A stretch of 64,000 bases of DNA from an uncultured Flavobacterium sp. (GCF_946478785.1 NZ_CAMLDD010000014.1:59931-123930); one strand, 5' to 3'. Counted from the first letter of the stretch, positions 1-8,575 are shown. The notes: a model not told the origin generated them from the sequence alone. Program-made: numbers and translations.

Positions 1-499
1 GCCCCATATATTCGGCTAATAATTTAGAACTCTGCAGCATTTCTCTTGGCGTTAAACCTCTTAAAACTAAAAAATTTCGGTTCAGTTTTGCCAGTGTACT
101 CAGGAATGCTTTTTTAACCAGATTATCTCCAATTGCAGATGCCGTCATGACCAAACCATGCTCGAACAAACATACATTTAATAAAGTCGTATCCAGAAGA
201 ATATCCCTATGATTGGAAATAAATAAATAGGATGTGTTTTTTTCTAACTTTTCAAAACCCGAAGTCGTAAGTCCTTCCGAACTTTTTTCGAGTACTTTTT
301 GAATGGTCTGATAAATAAAATTGCATTGAAAATCACGGATTGAGTGTGTTTTCTTCAATTGCTCTTTCCAAACTTCATCGCTTAATTCAGGGAAAGTAAA
401 ATTCATCATGGTTTTCATCATCGGATGATTGGCAACTCCATGAAGTGCTTCATTTACTTCAGAATCATAAAATGGTCGAATAGCGTCAAATTTCTGCAT
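1..499 (-). CDS. 1-acylglycerol-3-phosphate acyltransferase-like protein, partial (C-terminus beyond the left edge)
   Basis: The reverse strand encodes 166 codons from an ATG at 499 (protein begins MQKFDAIRPFYDSEVNEAL) and runs off the left edge in frame. The segment ISNHRDILLDTTLL resembles the NHxxxxxD active-site block of glycerol-3-phosphate/lysophosphatidate acyltransferases (PlsC superfamily), where the histidine and aspartate act as base and orienting residue. The H-to-D spacing is five residues rather than four, as I recall from the Bacteroidota branch of this family. The role would be acyl transfer to a glycerophosphate backbone at the inner membrane. The start is 63 bp upstream of the end of the co-directional TatD gene. 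Family is fairly sure; substrate is not. Confidence 0.8.
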   Translation of the reverse strand, partial: MQKFDAIRPFYDSEVNEALHGVANHPMMKTMMNFTFPELSDEVWKEQLKKTHSIRDFQCNFIYQTIQKVLEKSSEGLTTSGFEKLEKNTSYLFISNHRDILLDTTLLNVCLFEHGLVMTASAIGDNLVKKAFLSTLAKLNRNFLVLRGLTPREMLQSSKLLAEYMG

Positions 500-562
500 T
501 ATAAATATCAATTTAGGTGGGCAAAAGAACAAAAAAAAAATTAAAGTACCGTTATTCGAGAG

Positions 563-1342
563 TTAAATCCCAAAAACGTCTTTGGAGTTCTGTGTTGTCA
601 CTTCTGCAATTTCAGTTTCTGAAAGTTCGTAAATTTCAGCCAGTTTTGCAATTACATTTTTTAAATAACTGCTTTCGTTGCGTTTACCTCTGTAAGGAAT
701 TGGCGCCAGATAAGGCGAATCGGTTTCCAGAACGATATGTTTCAAATCGATTTGGTTTAGGAACTGGTCAATTTTTCCGTTTTTAAAAGTCACTACACCG
801 CCAATTCCCAACTTCATTTTATAAGATATAGCCTGAAGTGCCTGCTCATACGTTCCGGTAAAACAATGAAAAATCCCAAACAAATCATCTGATTTTTGCT
901 CTTCCAGAATCTCAAAAATTTCATCAAAAGCTTCACGGCAATGAATTACGATGGGTAATTTATATTGTTTTGCTAATTGAATTTGTTTTCTAAAAGCAAT
1001 TTGCTGTTCTTTTAAATGTGTTTTATCCCAATACAAATCGATTCCAATTTCGCCAACGGCATAAAATTTTCGTTTTGAAAGTTCTGTTTCAACATGTTCC
1101 AGCTCGTCCAGATAATTATCTTTCACGTAAGTGGGATGAAGTCCCATCATCAGAAATACATGATCCGGATAATTTTGCTCTAAATCGTACATAGATTGTG
1201 TGGCAGCGGCATCAATGGCGGGAATAAAAAATCGCTTTATCCCTGCATTTATGGCTCTTTGTATCATTTCGTCACGATCCTGATCAAACTCTTCAGAATA
1301 TAAATGTGTGTGTGTATCGGTGATTATTGTATTTGAATTCAA
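563..1342 (-). CDS. TatD family metal-dependent hydrolase (DNase)
   Basis: About 260 residues, the usual TatD length. The N-terminal HTHLY supplies two metal-ligand histidines, VGEIGIDLYW carries the conserved glutamate, PIVIHCREA and FHCFTG supply further histidines, and LETDSPYLAP near the end carries the terminal aspartate. Members are Mg-dependent 3'-5' exonucleases or related phosphodiesterases of the cytoplasm. There is no ATG near the N-terminus. The reading frame can begin at TTG 1366 or TTG 1342. I prefer 1342 because TTG 1366 forms the last bases of a good promoter -7 box (TAATTTTG, 1371-1364, with a TTG 20 bp upstream). Product is secure; the exact start is not. Confidence 0.9.
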   Translation of the reverse strand: MNSNTIITDTHTHLYSEEFDQDRDEMIQRAINAGIKRFFIPAIDAAATQSMYDLEQNYPDHVFLMMGLHPTYVKDNYLDELEHVETELSKRKFYAVGEIGIDLYWDKTHLKEQQIAFRKQIQLAKQYKLPIVIHCREAFDEIFEILEEQKSDDLFGIFHCFTGTYEQALQAISYKMKLGIGGVVTFKNGKIDQFLNQIDLKHIVLETDSPYLAPIPYRGKRNESSYLKNVIAKLAEIYELSETEIAEVTTQNSKDVFGI

Positions 1343-1363
1343 TCGTTTGTTTTTTAAAGTTGT

Positions 1364-1394
1364 CAAAATTACGACAATATTAAAAGAATAGCAA
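1364..1394 (-). promoter_or_regulatory. Bacteroidota-type promoter for the TatD gene
   Basis: On the minus strand TTG (1394-1392), a 20-bp spacer and TAATTTTG (1371-1364) match the flavobacterial consensus TTG-N19..23-TAnnTTTG. It suggests transcription starts just downstream, which favours the internal start codon at 1342. Confidence 0.5.
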
Positions 1395-1408
1395 TTGCGT
1401 GTGATTGG

Positions 1409-1466
1409 GACGCGGATTTGACGGATTCACTTTTGTGAAAACGCGGATTAATGCGGATTTTTTCTC
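1409..1466. repeat. Imperfect CGCGGAT-rich intergenic repeat
   Basis: The 316-bp gap between the TatD and S41 genes has no credible ORF. It starts with three spaced copies of a (A/T)GCGGATT motif (about 1410, 1441 and 1452) around a small hairpin, TTCAC-TTTT-GTGAA. I recall similar GCGGATT strings as dispersed intergenic sequence in Flavobacterium. The rest of the gap (about 1560-1670) holds further short inverted repeats, such as GCGGAA/TTCCGC, and a GC-rich patch (TTCGCCTGTTCGCTATCGC). Confidence 0.4.
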
Positions 1467-1481
1467 TGTTTCTTAATAAAT

Positions 1482-1513
1482 AAACCCGACAGGTTTTAAA
1501 ACCTGTCGGGTTT
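1482..1513. terminator. Perfect 32-bp palindrome, probable bidirectional hairpin/terminator
   Basis: AAACCCGACAGGTTTT is followed immediately by its exact reverse complement (centre between 1497 and 1498). RNA from either strand would form a strong hairpin ending in U/A runs. It lies between two minus-strand genes, so it may terminate the S41 transcript, or it may be a mobile palindromic repeat. Confidence 0.5.
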
Positions 1514-1682
1514 GAATGCGTATAAAACCTTTGTCAAAGTATAAAGCAATCTTGTCAAAACTCGCGGAAGGATCACATAAGAAATTCCGCAATGAAATTT
1601 GACAATCTTTGTCGGTTTACGATTGTGATTTGCTTCGCCTGTTCGCTATCGCTCGGATCCCTTTCGTCAAATGACAAAAAAC

Positions 1683-3326
1683 CTATTTCCCTGTCTCAAT
1701 AAATACCAAAGCGCGATCTAAAACCTCATCCTTCCCTTCCTGAATTCCCTTGATGGTTGGCTTCACTTCTATATCAGGAACAATTCCGATTCTTTGGGTT
1801 TCGCGTTTGTCTGGATAATAAACGCCAATACCGGTATATCTGGTATGAAATACTCTAAAATCAAGCTCTGTTACATTGCCATCTGCTCCGGCGGTCTGGC
1901 TTCCAATAATTGTAGTATTTCCGGCCGTCTGAAAACACATTGCGGTCCATTCTGACTGACTAATAGAATCTTCGTTTAGCAATACAACAACTTTTCCTTT
2001 ATAACTATCTTTATTTTCTGAGCCACAGGTTGATCCTTTTTCCCAATAAAATCTTCCCGGATAATTAAAATCAGGAAAAGTGTAAATAGCAAAATTTTGT
2101 TCGTGAGCGTTTAAAAAATTAGCTATTTCGTAATAAGTCACATTTGGGTAATTTCTCATATCAAAGACAATAGCTTGGGTAGATTTTAATTTTTCAATCA
2201 TAGCGGGAACATTACTAACTTTTAAAATTCCCATATCAACATATCCAATATTATTGTCCAGAATTTTATATTTTTCTCTTTTTTTCTGAGCTCCTTTTTT
2301 AAATTCATTTCTATGAGAATCATGATAATCAAACCACTTCATTGTTTTGGTTACGTATTTACCATCTTTTAGAAACTCGACATTTACTGTGTCTGAATAG
2401 GACGACAAAATTGTCTCTACTAATTTGTTATTATAATGAGCTCTATTTGAAGCGGCAATTAAATCCTTGTTGTCAGCAATATGTTCAGGAATTGTTTTAT
2501 CATTTATTTTTGTAATTACGTCTCCTATTTTAATATCATCTGCCTGAGCCAGACTGTCTCCTAAGATTTCTGTAATCACCAGCTTGTTATCAATTATTTT
2601 TCCGTCAGCAGGAAAAAAGGTTCTGCTTTTGCTGAAGATACCAGACTTGAACAAAACAAATTCAACATGACTGTCATTAAGCCTGGCAGACATTTTTTTC
2701 ATTGCTGCAAAAAAATCATCTTCGTTTTTTGCATCTAGAACCAAAGGAAGTGCTTGTTCTAAAGTCACATCCCATTTCTGATCCATTAAGTATTTATATG
2801 GAAAATTATATTCAACTAAATTCCAATACATAAATAACCACAAAATTCTGGAACTTTCGTTATCGTATTTCAGATCAAAATAGTTTCCATTCTTAAAAGG
2901 ATTATATCCCGGACCCATTTTGTCATCGGTCTGAAACCTGTTGTCTTCTATAAACTTCAATTTCTTCGAAAGTTTTTTCGAAAACAGCTTACTATTAAAC
3001 CAGCTCAAATCAAAATTCTTATCAAAAAACTCAATTTCTTTTGGTATAGCAATCGGAGCAACTTCTTTTATCGGCCCACGTTCATCAATCCAATTTTCTA
3101 AGATCAAAGAAAACTCTTCCTTAGTTTGCGCTTTTTCAATTCTGGGCAATTTTTCCAAAAGCTGATTGTCCCAATTTACTTCTCCGCCGGCAACTTTGGG
3201 ATGGTAATATTTTAAAAATCCCCAGACTTTGCATGTTGCGGCCAACTTTTCGGATTCCGTAATTTTGGCATAGCCGAAGGTAATTTGTGAAAATAAAACA
3301 ACAAGGATTAAAGTAATTTTCTGCAT
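1683..3326 (-). CDS. Secreted S41 family peptidase (C-terminal-processing-like)
   Basis: A 547-residue protein with a Sec signal peptide (about residues 1-20, ending TFGYA). Order: a helical N-terminal half, a PDZ-like segment around GDVITKINDKTIPEHIA, then the S41 core, with the likely nucleophile serine in NEDSISQSEWTAM followed by GSQTAGADGNVTELDF, which contains the strand seen after the catalytic serine in this family. S41 enzymes are Ser/Lys periplasmic endopeptidases of the Tsp/CPP type. The protein probably acts in the periplasm. It is monocistronic, with palindrome 1482-1513 downstream. The 180 bp upstream (3327-3506) holds nothing clear. Family is sure; substrate unknown. Confidence 0.88.
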   Translation of the reverse strand: MQKITLILVVLFSQITFGYAKITESEKLAATCKVWGFLKYYHPKVAGGEVNWDNQLLEKLPRIEKAQTKEEFSLILENWIDERGPIKEVAPIAIPKEIEFFDKNFDLSWFNSKLFSKKLSKKLKFIEDNRFQTDDKMGPGYNPFKNGNYFDLKYDNESSRILWLFMYWNLVEYNFPYKYLMDQKWDVTLEQALPLVLDAKNEDDFFAAMKKMSARLNDSHVEFVLFKSGIFSKSRTFFPADGKIIDNKLVITEILGDSLAQADDIKIGDVITKINDKTIPEHIADNKDLIAASNRAHYNNKLVETILSSYSDTVNVEFLKDGKYVTKTMKWFDYHDSHRNEFKKGAQKKREKYKILDNNIGYVDMGILKVSNVPAMIEKLKSTQAIVFDMRNYPNVTYYEIANFLNAHEQNFAIYTFPDFNYPGRFYWEKGSTCGSENKDSYKGKVVVLLNEDSISQSEWTAMCFQTAGNTTIIGSQTAGADGNVTELDFRVFHTRYTGIGVYYPDKRETQRIGIVPDIEVKPTIKGIQEGKDEVLDRALVFIETGK

Positions 3327-3506
3327 TTAATGATGGTTAAAAGTTATAGATGGTTTCTTGTTAAATTCATAAAAACAAAATCGAATATAGAACAAAAAAA
3401 TTGAAATCTATTTTTTGTCAGCCATCTTAGATAAAAAAAATTCGCAAAGTGATTTATAACTCTGCGAATCTCTTTGTAAAATTTTCCGTGTATGGCTGCG
3501 AAATAA

Positions 3507-4232
3507 TTAATCCAAAGCGTTCAAAAGCTTCTGAACTTTATCATAATCTTCATAATCCTGCGAAATGGTTTGCAGAATTTTTTTACTGGCTTTATAATCT
3601 TTTTGTTTTAGTTTGGATAAGGCCAGATACCAAAGTGCTTTTTCCCTATAGACTGAAGTTCCTGATTTCAATTCATTAAATACGGCTTCAGATTTTGAAA
3701 ACTGATTCTCTTCCAGCAAAGCTATTCCGTAATAATATTGAATTTCAGTAGTTTTATTTTCTTTTAAAATCGTTTCAAAAAGCGTAATAGCGGCTTTGTA
3801 GTTTTTAGCATTATAAGCTTCCTCAGCTTGTTTTAAGGTTGCATCCAAATCACCTCTTTCGGTAAAATGGGCTTGTTCTGGCTGATTATATTGCTCGAAA
3901 TTCGGTTTTGCATTTTGATTAAAAAAGAACAGCCCGAATAAAATAACTACAGATGCGGCGGCGGCATAATACCATGGACGCATCAATACCACTTTTGGTT
4001 TGTTTTTATTGAAATGTTTGTCTGAAATATCGGATAAGTTTTCTTTAAACGCTTCTCTTTCCTGTACATGCCCAAATTTATTTTGCAATTGAACCTGAAC
4101 TTCTTTAAAAGTTCTGAATTCAGCAGCAAATTCCGGATTTCCTGAAACCTCTTTTTCAAAGTTATTTCTTTCCTCAACAGTCATTTCCCCCTGAAGATAT
4201 TGATCAAATAATAGGTAGCGTTCTTCGTTCAT
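3507..4232 (-). CDS. Membrane-anchored TPR protein paired with an ECF sigma factor (anti-sigma-like)
   Basis: A 241-residue protein. Residues 1-80 are a charged cytoplasmic region (FDQYLQGEMTVEERNNFEKE resembles the N-terminus of many Bacteroidota anti-sigma or sigma-associated proteins). Residues about 87-104 form one transmembrane helix (YYAAAASVVILFGLFFF). Residues about 125-241 are tetratricopeptide-like helices (AEEAYNAKNYKAAITLFETIL, then ALLEENQFSKSEAVFNELK). It begins 2 bp after the sigma factor stop, so the two are co-transcribed and probably translationally coupled. By position and topology I infer that it senses an envelope signal through the periplasmic TPR part and controls the sigma factor. 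No classical zinc anti-sigma motif is visible, so this role is inference. Confidence 0.8.
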   Translation of the reverse strand: MNEERYLLFDQYLQGEMTVEERNNFEKEVSGNPEFAAEFRTFKEVQVQLQNKFGHVQEREAFKENLSDISDKHFNKNKPKVVLMRPWYYAAAASVVILFGLFFFNQNAKPNFEQYNQPEQAHFTERGDLDATLKQAEEAYNAKNYKAAITLFETILKENKTTEIQYYYGIALLEENQFSKSEAVFNELKSGTSVYREKALWYLALSKLKQKDYKASKKILQTISQDYEDYDKVQKLLNALD

Positions 4233-4234
4233 GA

Positions 4235-4819
4235 CTAATTATTTTTAAGAGATTTAAATTTTTTTGCTTCCTGAATCCATTGTGTCAGCTGTCCAATACA
4301 TAACGATTTCTTTTTACGGACATATCCATATGTTACGTTTAGTTTTTCAGCAACTTCTTCCATTGATTTAATGGTAAAACTCAGTTTCAGCAGTTCCTGA
4401 CATTTGTCTCCCAATTTTTGGAACATCACATCAAAAAGCTGCTGCTTTTCATCAAACTGTTCCGCTTCTTCAACCAATTCGAGAGCAGATACATTGATAG
4501 ATGCAAAATCTTCATTAATTGTTACCCCTTTATTCGAAGTTTTTTTCAATTCATTAAGCCACTTCCTTTTACACAACAAAAAGAAGTAAGCATCAAACGG
4601 ACAAGTCAAGAGCAATGTATTGGCTTTTGCCTGATTAAAAAGTAAAATCATGATTTCCTGAACTATATCCTGCGCCTGATCCTTGTCTCCTGAATTATTC
4701 ATTATATAGAAAACCACTTTTGGAACGAAATTTTTATAGATAGAACGGATTACCGCCGAATCATTTGCAGCAATTCCTTCGATATACATTTGGTCGGGAT
4801 GAATTTTACTTTTTTCCAT
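4235..4819 (-). CDS. ECF-type RNA polymerase sigma factor (sigma-70 family)
   Basis: A 194-residue protein with region 2 around KDQAQDIVQEIMILLFNQA (core binding and -10 recognition) and region 4 near the C-terminus (MEEVAEKLNVTYGYVRKKKSLCIGQL, a helix-turn-helix for the -35 element). Length and two-domain layout are those of extracytoplasmic-function sigma factors. It heads a two-gene operon with the TPR membrane protein and is divergent from the 4947-11775 gene set. Three copies of one promoter-like motif lie in front of the first two genes of that set, so it probably directs their transcription (inference). No anti-sigma with a recognised domain is present. Confidence 0.9.
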   Translation of the reverse strand: MEKSKIHPDQMYIEGIAANDSAVIRSIYKNFVPKVVFYIMNNSGDKDQAQDIVQEIMILLFNQAKANTLLLTCPFDAYFFLLCKRKWLNELKKTSNKGVTINEDFASINVSALELVEEAEQFDEKQQLFDVMFQKLGDKCQELLKLSFTIKSMEEVAEKLNVTYGYVRKKKSLCIGQLTQWIQEAKKFKSLKNN

Positions 4820-4877
4820 AATTGAAATTATTAGCTAAAGTAAAAAAAAGAATCTGAAAAAAATTACAGAAATGGGG

Positions 4878-4906
4878 GTAACAATCCTAAAAACAAATTG
4901 ATATAA
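4878..4906 (+). promoter_or_regulatory. Predicted ECF promoter, copy 1 (GTAACAAT-N10-AATTGATATAA)
   Basis: GTAACAAT at 4878-4885, ten bases, then AATTGATATAA at 4896-4906. The same two blocks with exactly the same spacing recur at 5272-5300 and 5341-5369. This copy ends 40 bp before the ATG at 4947 and lies in the gap divergent from the sigma factor gene. The length and two-block form fit a promoter recognised by the adjacent ECF sigma factor. Confidence 0.6.
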
Positions 4907-4946
4907 ACCAATAATTAGGTTGATTAAAATCATAAATCACATTAAA

Positions 4947-5246
4947 ATGGGAAGTTACCAATTAACAAACGAAAAAGATTTTGCCAAGTTCCAGCAAACA
5001 TTGTCGAACAAAATTCGCAGCGGATTTACCATAATTGAAAAAAATGACAAACTCCCTTATGTGGTTTTAACCAAAGAAAAAAAACAAATCGACTCTTCCA
5101 TACAGCTGACTTTGGTTTTCGCAACCCTCGGGCTTTGGTCAATTGTCTGGCTGTATTTAATTATTAGTCTTTCAAAGAAAGAAGAAATCCTAGTGGCACT
5201 CGATGAGGACGGAAATGTTTTTGAAGAAAAATGTCTCTCAAAATAA
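4947..5246 (+). CDS. Small conserved membrane protein, function unknown
   Basis: 99 residues from ATG 4947 (MGSYQLTNEKDFAKFQQTL). A longer TTG start at 4920 is possible but lies too close to the promoter motif that ends at 4906. Residues 1-45 are soluble, about 50-75 form one long hydrophobic segment that could be a transmembrane helix or hairpin (IQLTLVFATLGLWSIVWLYL), and the last 20 are acidic. I recall similar small proteins in other Flavobacterium genomes, none with a known role. It is the first gene downstream of ECF motif copy 1 and probably responds to the divergent sigma factor. Confidence 0.75.
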   Translation: MGSYQLTNEKDFAKFQQTLSNKIRSGFTIIEKNDKLPYVVLTKEKKQIDSSIQLTLVFATLGLWSIVWLYLIISLSKKEEILVALDEDGNVFEEKCLSK

Positions 5247-5271
5247 ATTAAAAAAAAAATAAAAAATAGAG

Positions 5272-5300
5272 GTAACAATTTAAAAGGCAAATTGATATAA
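5272..5300 (+). promoter_or_regulatory. Predicted ECF promoter, copy 2
   Basis: GTAACAAT (5272-5279), ten bases, AATTGATATAA (5290-5300): the same blocks and spacing as copy 1. It lies 148 bp before the lipoprotein start. The flanking A-rich sequence up to about 5340 also resembles that around copy 3, so copies 2 and 3 look like a 69-bp tandem duplication. Confidence 0.55.
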
Positions 5301-5340
5301 CCATATAAAAACGAATTAAAAATAAATTTCAAAAACAAGG

Positions 5341-5369
5341 GTAACAATATCAAACCCGAATTGATATAA
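5341..5369 (+). promoter_or_regulatory. Predicted ECF promoter, copy 3
   Basis: GTAACAAT (5341-5348), ten bases, AATTGATATAA (5359-5369), 79 bp before the ATG at 5449. It is the promoter copy nearest to the lipoprotein gene. Confidence 0.6.
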
Positions 5370-5448
5370 GAATATAAAAATTAAATTAACAACCGAATCT
5401 GAAAACCAACTGATAACGATCAGCTCAGATTTATAAAAATTAGAAATC

Positions 5449-6432
5449 ATGAACACAAATTTTAAAAAAATCGGATTATTATTTTTAGCATTGGCCACTT
5501 TTGCAAGTTGCGATGATACTGACGGAGACTCAGACAAAGTTACACCTCCATCAGCAACAGAATTTGCAGCGATAAGAGACAATGCCTTAGCTGGAAAAAC
5601 ACAACATTTTACTGCAACAGCAGGAACAGGAGCAATTACACTGACATCTGCAAAAGGAGTAAAAATCAACATCAACGGAAACTGTCTTACTAAAGCAGGA
5701 AATGCTGTTACCGGAGCAATAGATATTGAATTTGTAGAACTTTTTGACAAAGGCGATATGTTGGTTACCAACAAACCAACCATGGGTTTAATGCCTGACG
5801 GAAAGAAAAATTTATTAATCTCGGGAGGTGAATTTTTTATCAAAGCAACACAGGGCGGACAGGAATTAGCCACTACATGTACGATAAATTTAGTGGTTCC
5901 TACTAATTTAACCGGCGGTTTAGACAATGAAATGACATTATGGATTGGAAACATTGACGAAGATGATAACTTAGTTTGGAGAGAAGCCAAAGGTGATGCA
6001 GACGGTGCTGGTGGAAAAGGCGGCGTTCAGGGTGAAGCCAACAATTATTATGTAACATTTGGAAACTTCGGATGGACAAATGTTGATAAATTCTACAGCG
6101 ATCCAAGACCTAAAACTACTATTTTGGTTGATGCTCCCGAAGGTTATGACAATGATAATTGTTCGATATATTTATCATACGATGGCGAAGGACAAAATGC
6201 TTTGGCGAAGTTAGACACCTACACAGCAGCCGGATTATTCAGCGAACACTACGGACAAATCCCTGTTGGTTTAGCTTGTCACATCATTTTTGCAACCGAA
6301 GATAATGGGCAATGGCGTTATGCTATCAAAGGTGTTACCATCGCTGCTGACCAAACCTACAGCTTTACTTTAGCCGAAACGACAGTAGGTTCAGAAGCGC
6401 AACTGGTAGCTGCAATCAATGCTATTCAGTAA
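5449..6432 (+). CDS. Predicted lipoprotein of unknown function in the ECF/CHAT locus
   Basis: 327 residues. The N-terminus is a lipoprotein signal (GLLFLALATFASC, lipidation at the cysteine) followed by an acidic linker, so it is probably anchored in the periplasm or at the cell surface. The body is rich in beta strands (AGTGAITLTSAKGVKININGN, then GAIDIEFVELFDKGDML), resembling a ZU5-like or other beta-sandwich fold, but I recognise no defined family. It is preceded by two ECF motif copies and followed by a hairpin terminator at 6454, so it may be transcribed alone. Confidence 0.85.
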   Translation: MNTNFKKIGLLFLALATFASCDDTDGDSDKVTPPSATEFAAIRDNALAGKTQHFTATAGTGAITLTSAKGVKININGNCLTKAGNAVTGAIDIEFVELFDKGDMLVTNKPTMGLMPDGKKNLLISGGEFFIKATQGGQELATTCTINLVVPTNLTGGLDNEMTLWIGNIDEDDNLVWREAKGDADGAGGKGGVQGEANNYYVTFGNFGWTNVDKFYSDPRPKTTILVDAPEGYDNDNCSIYLSYDGEGQNALAKLDTYTAAGLFSEHYGQIPVGLACHIIFATEDNGQWRYAIKGVTIAADQTYSFTLAETTVGSEAQLVAAINAIQ

Positions 6433-6453
6433 CTTACAAAATACTTTTTTAAG

Positions 6454-6485
6454 AAAAAGTGGTGATTTGCTCATCACTTTTTTTT
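6454..6485 (+). terminator. Rho-independent terminator after the lipoprotein gene
   Basis: AAAAAGTGGTGA, a 5-base loop and TCATCACTTTTT (one G-U pair) form a hairpin followed by a T run, 21 bp after the stop. Confidence 0.7.
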
Positions 6486-6520
6486 ACATTTAAACCTGTT
6501 TTAAACTGATTCTGATCATT

Positions 6521-6603
6521 TTCAGAAGCTAATCCTGCTGTCCGTTGTATCTTTTATGCCGAACCCCGGCACAAAAGGATGCCACTACCATCAGGGCTAA
6601 AAA
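6521..6603 (-). repeat. Dispersed intergenic structured element, copy 1 (reverse orientation)
   Basis: Read on the minus strand it has the layout AGCCCTGAT, then GGCATCC, a hairpin (CTTTTGTGCCG/CGGCATAAAAG), then GATACA, GGACAGCAGG and TTAGCTTCT. The same layout occurs at 19157-19241, 50364-50450 and, diverged, near 59418. It fills the gap between two co-directional genes. No ORF is inside. Confidence 0.75.
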
Positions 6604-6615
6604 ACCTCCTCGACC

Positions 6616-8568
6616 ATGAAAAAACTTTTATGCTGTTTCATTCTTCTTTCATCAGCAATGGTGTTGGCACAAACCAAAGTAAAAGACACCATCACCCGAA
6701 GAGCCAATATCAGCTATACCCAAAGAGGCAATTCTGTAACCTTTAAACCGGAAACACCACCCTTAATTCCAATTGCCGGAGCACCAAAACCAAGCTACTC
6801 TTACTTATGGGAGCTCGGTGACGGACATTACTCCAGACAGGCAGAACCCAAACACGTTTACAAAAACAAAGGCAATTATACCGCACGATTAGCTGTTACC
6901 AACAATTACGATAACGGAAAACCTCCTGCTACAAGACCAAAAAAAGTAGTGATAAACGAAATCGCTGATGATCCCTATCAGGACATCGCCTCCATTGCCG
7001 ATCAAAACGGATTCTCCATTCAAAAAAATTGCGATCCCATTCCGGAACAGGAAATGGTAGTCGTAGTCAGTTATCAAAATCTTGAAAATTATGTTGCTAA
7101 TGGCAAATTATATCTTTTCTACAACGAGAAACAATTCAAAAACAACAATTTCGAATTAATCGATTTCAGAACTTATGCAGGCGAGCGTGAAGTAAAAGAA
7201 AACACAATAGCTTCTGTTGATGATCTGGACGACTCAAAATCATACATGGCTTCTGCCGAAAACACTTTAAAATTCAAAAAATATAAAAATACGACTACCG
7301 AAGAAGATTTGGAGGCAAGTTTAAAAGAAGCACATACACTATACAATAATGTTTCTATTTTGGAATTTGACGAGGCCAATCCAAGCGAAACCCGAAATGT
7401 TTTTTACACTTTCAAAACAACTCCTGAAATGATCAAAGATACCAGCGCAACGGTTACCATGCGTGGAATATTTGTTCCCAACAGAAGTTTTAAAAACCAT
7501 AAAATAAAAAACCTCGAAATGGAAATCGTGACTTCTCACGACCCCAACAAAATGGGTTCTAACGGAAATCTGATCAATTACAGACTGGTTCGGTTTAAAA
7601 GAGTAAAATTTAAAACCCGTTTTCAAAACAACGGCGAAGGCCCAGCCAGAAAAATTCGTTTAGAAACCGATATTGCCGATATGTTCGATAAAAAAACTTT
7701 TCAGATTGAAGGTATGTATCCTGAATGTCCCATTTGTCCAAAAGACGAAGAACCAACAGTAAGCTGCCTGGATACCATCATCAAACAAAAACAAATTATT
7801 TTTACTTTCAAGAATATTTATCTTCCGGGAACGGAACAAAAAAATGTACAGGAAAAAGACAGCACAAAAGGTTTTGTGCGTTATTCGATGAAATTTAACG
7901 AAGACTTTCATAAAATAAAAACCAAAAGCCGGACAGCCATTATTTTTGACAAAAACGAACCAATTATTACTAATTATGCCGTAACAAGATTCTTACCCGG
8001 AATTTCGATTGGCGCAAAAGCCGGATATAATATTTATCCGGATCTGGAAAAGTCAACCAGTTATTTCGTTGGAGCTACGATTTCCCCTTTCAAATCCTAC
8101 CGCTTTTATTGGCAGGCAGAATGGGTAAATGCTTTGAACCAATACAACAGCGCAGTTAATATTATAACCACAGTTAACACAAATGCAAACGGAACAAGGC
8201 GATTAATACGTACCACAACTACAACAGAAAACAAGAATATAAATTGGGAAGTCCCTGTTTTGATTCGGTATAACATAAATAATTATATTGGAATCGGAGC
8301 CGGGATTCAGGCCAACATCAATGTTTTATCAGAGCACCATCAGGATATAAAAACAGAAATTTTTGAAAATGAGAAGGAAAACATTCTAATAGATACAAAA
8401 ACAACAAATAACACCGTTAAAAACTCCTTTATCGATTTTAAAACGGGTCTTTTATTTGATTTAACAGCAGGTTTTGCCAGAATTGGACCAAGTTTAGGCG
8501 CACGTTATGTAATGAACTTTGAACAAAATTTTAATTATATTCAGCTTTATGGGATTTGGAAGTTTTAA
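6616..8568 (+). CDS. PKD-domain protein with C-terminal outer-membrane beta-barrel-like domain
   Basis: 650 residues. Signal peptide about 1-19 (ending MVLAQ). A PKD domain follows at about residues 50-105 (LWELGDGHYSRQAEPKHVYKN and NYTARLAVTNNYD carry the typical WDFGDG- and HxY-type strands). The middle part is of unknown fold and includes a four-cysteine-type knot around YPECPICPKDEEPTVSCLD. The last 190 residues (from about FLPGISIGAKAGYNIYP) alternate in the way of an outer-membrane porin-like barrel and end in YIQLYGIWKF with a terminal phenylalanine. It is therefore probably an outer-membrane protein with a periplasmic or surface PKD module. It lies between the lipoprotein and the CHAT gene in one direction. 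Confidence 0.82.
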   Translation: MKKLLCCFILLSSAMVLAQTKVKDTITRRANISYTQRGNSVTFKPETPPLIPIAGAPKPSYSYLWELGDGHYSRQAEPKHVYKNKGNYTARLAVTNNYDNGKPPATRPKKVVINEIADDPYQDIASIADQNGFSIQKNCDPIPEQEMVVVVSYQNLENYVANGKLYLFYNEKQFKNNNFELIDFRTYAGEREVKENTIASVDDLDDSKSYMASAENTLKFKKYKNTTTEEDLEASLKEAHTLYNNVSILEFDEANPSETRNVFYTFKTTPEMIKDTSATVTMRGIFVPNRSFKNHKIKNLEMEIVTSHDPNKMGSNGNLINYRLVRFKRVKFKTRFQNNGEGPARKIRLETDIADMFDKKTFQIEGMYPECPICPKDEEPTVSCLDTIIKQKQIIFTFKNIYLPGTEQKNVQEKDSTKGFVRYSMKFNEDFHKIKTKSRTAIIFDKNEPIITNYAVTRFLPGISIGAKAGYNIYPDLEKSTSYFVGATISPFKSYRFYWQAEWVNALNQYNSAVNIITTVNTNANGTRRLIRTTTTTENKNINWEVPVLIRYNINNYIGIGAGIQANINVLSEHHQDIKTEIFENEKENILIDTKTTNNTVKNSFIDFKTGLLFDLTAGFARIGPSLGARYVMNFEQNFNYIQLYGIWKF

Positions 8569-8575
8569 ATATTTC

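Noticed and set aside
517..786. Open frame on the plus strand at the TatD gene
   Set aside because: Shadow of the TatD gene; no start context and no family resemblance.
5316..5990. 224-codon minus-strand frame opposite the lipoprotein
   Set aside because: It overlaps the lipoprotein gene and the ECF promoter motifs; repetitive hydrophobic composition mirrors the codons of the real gene.
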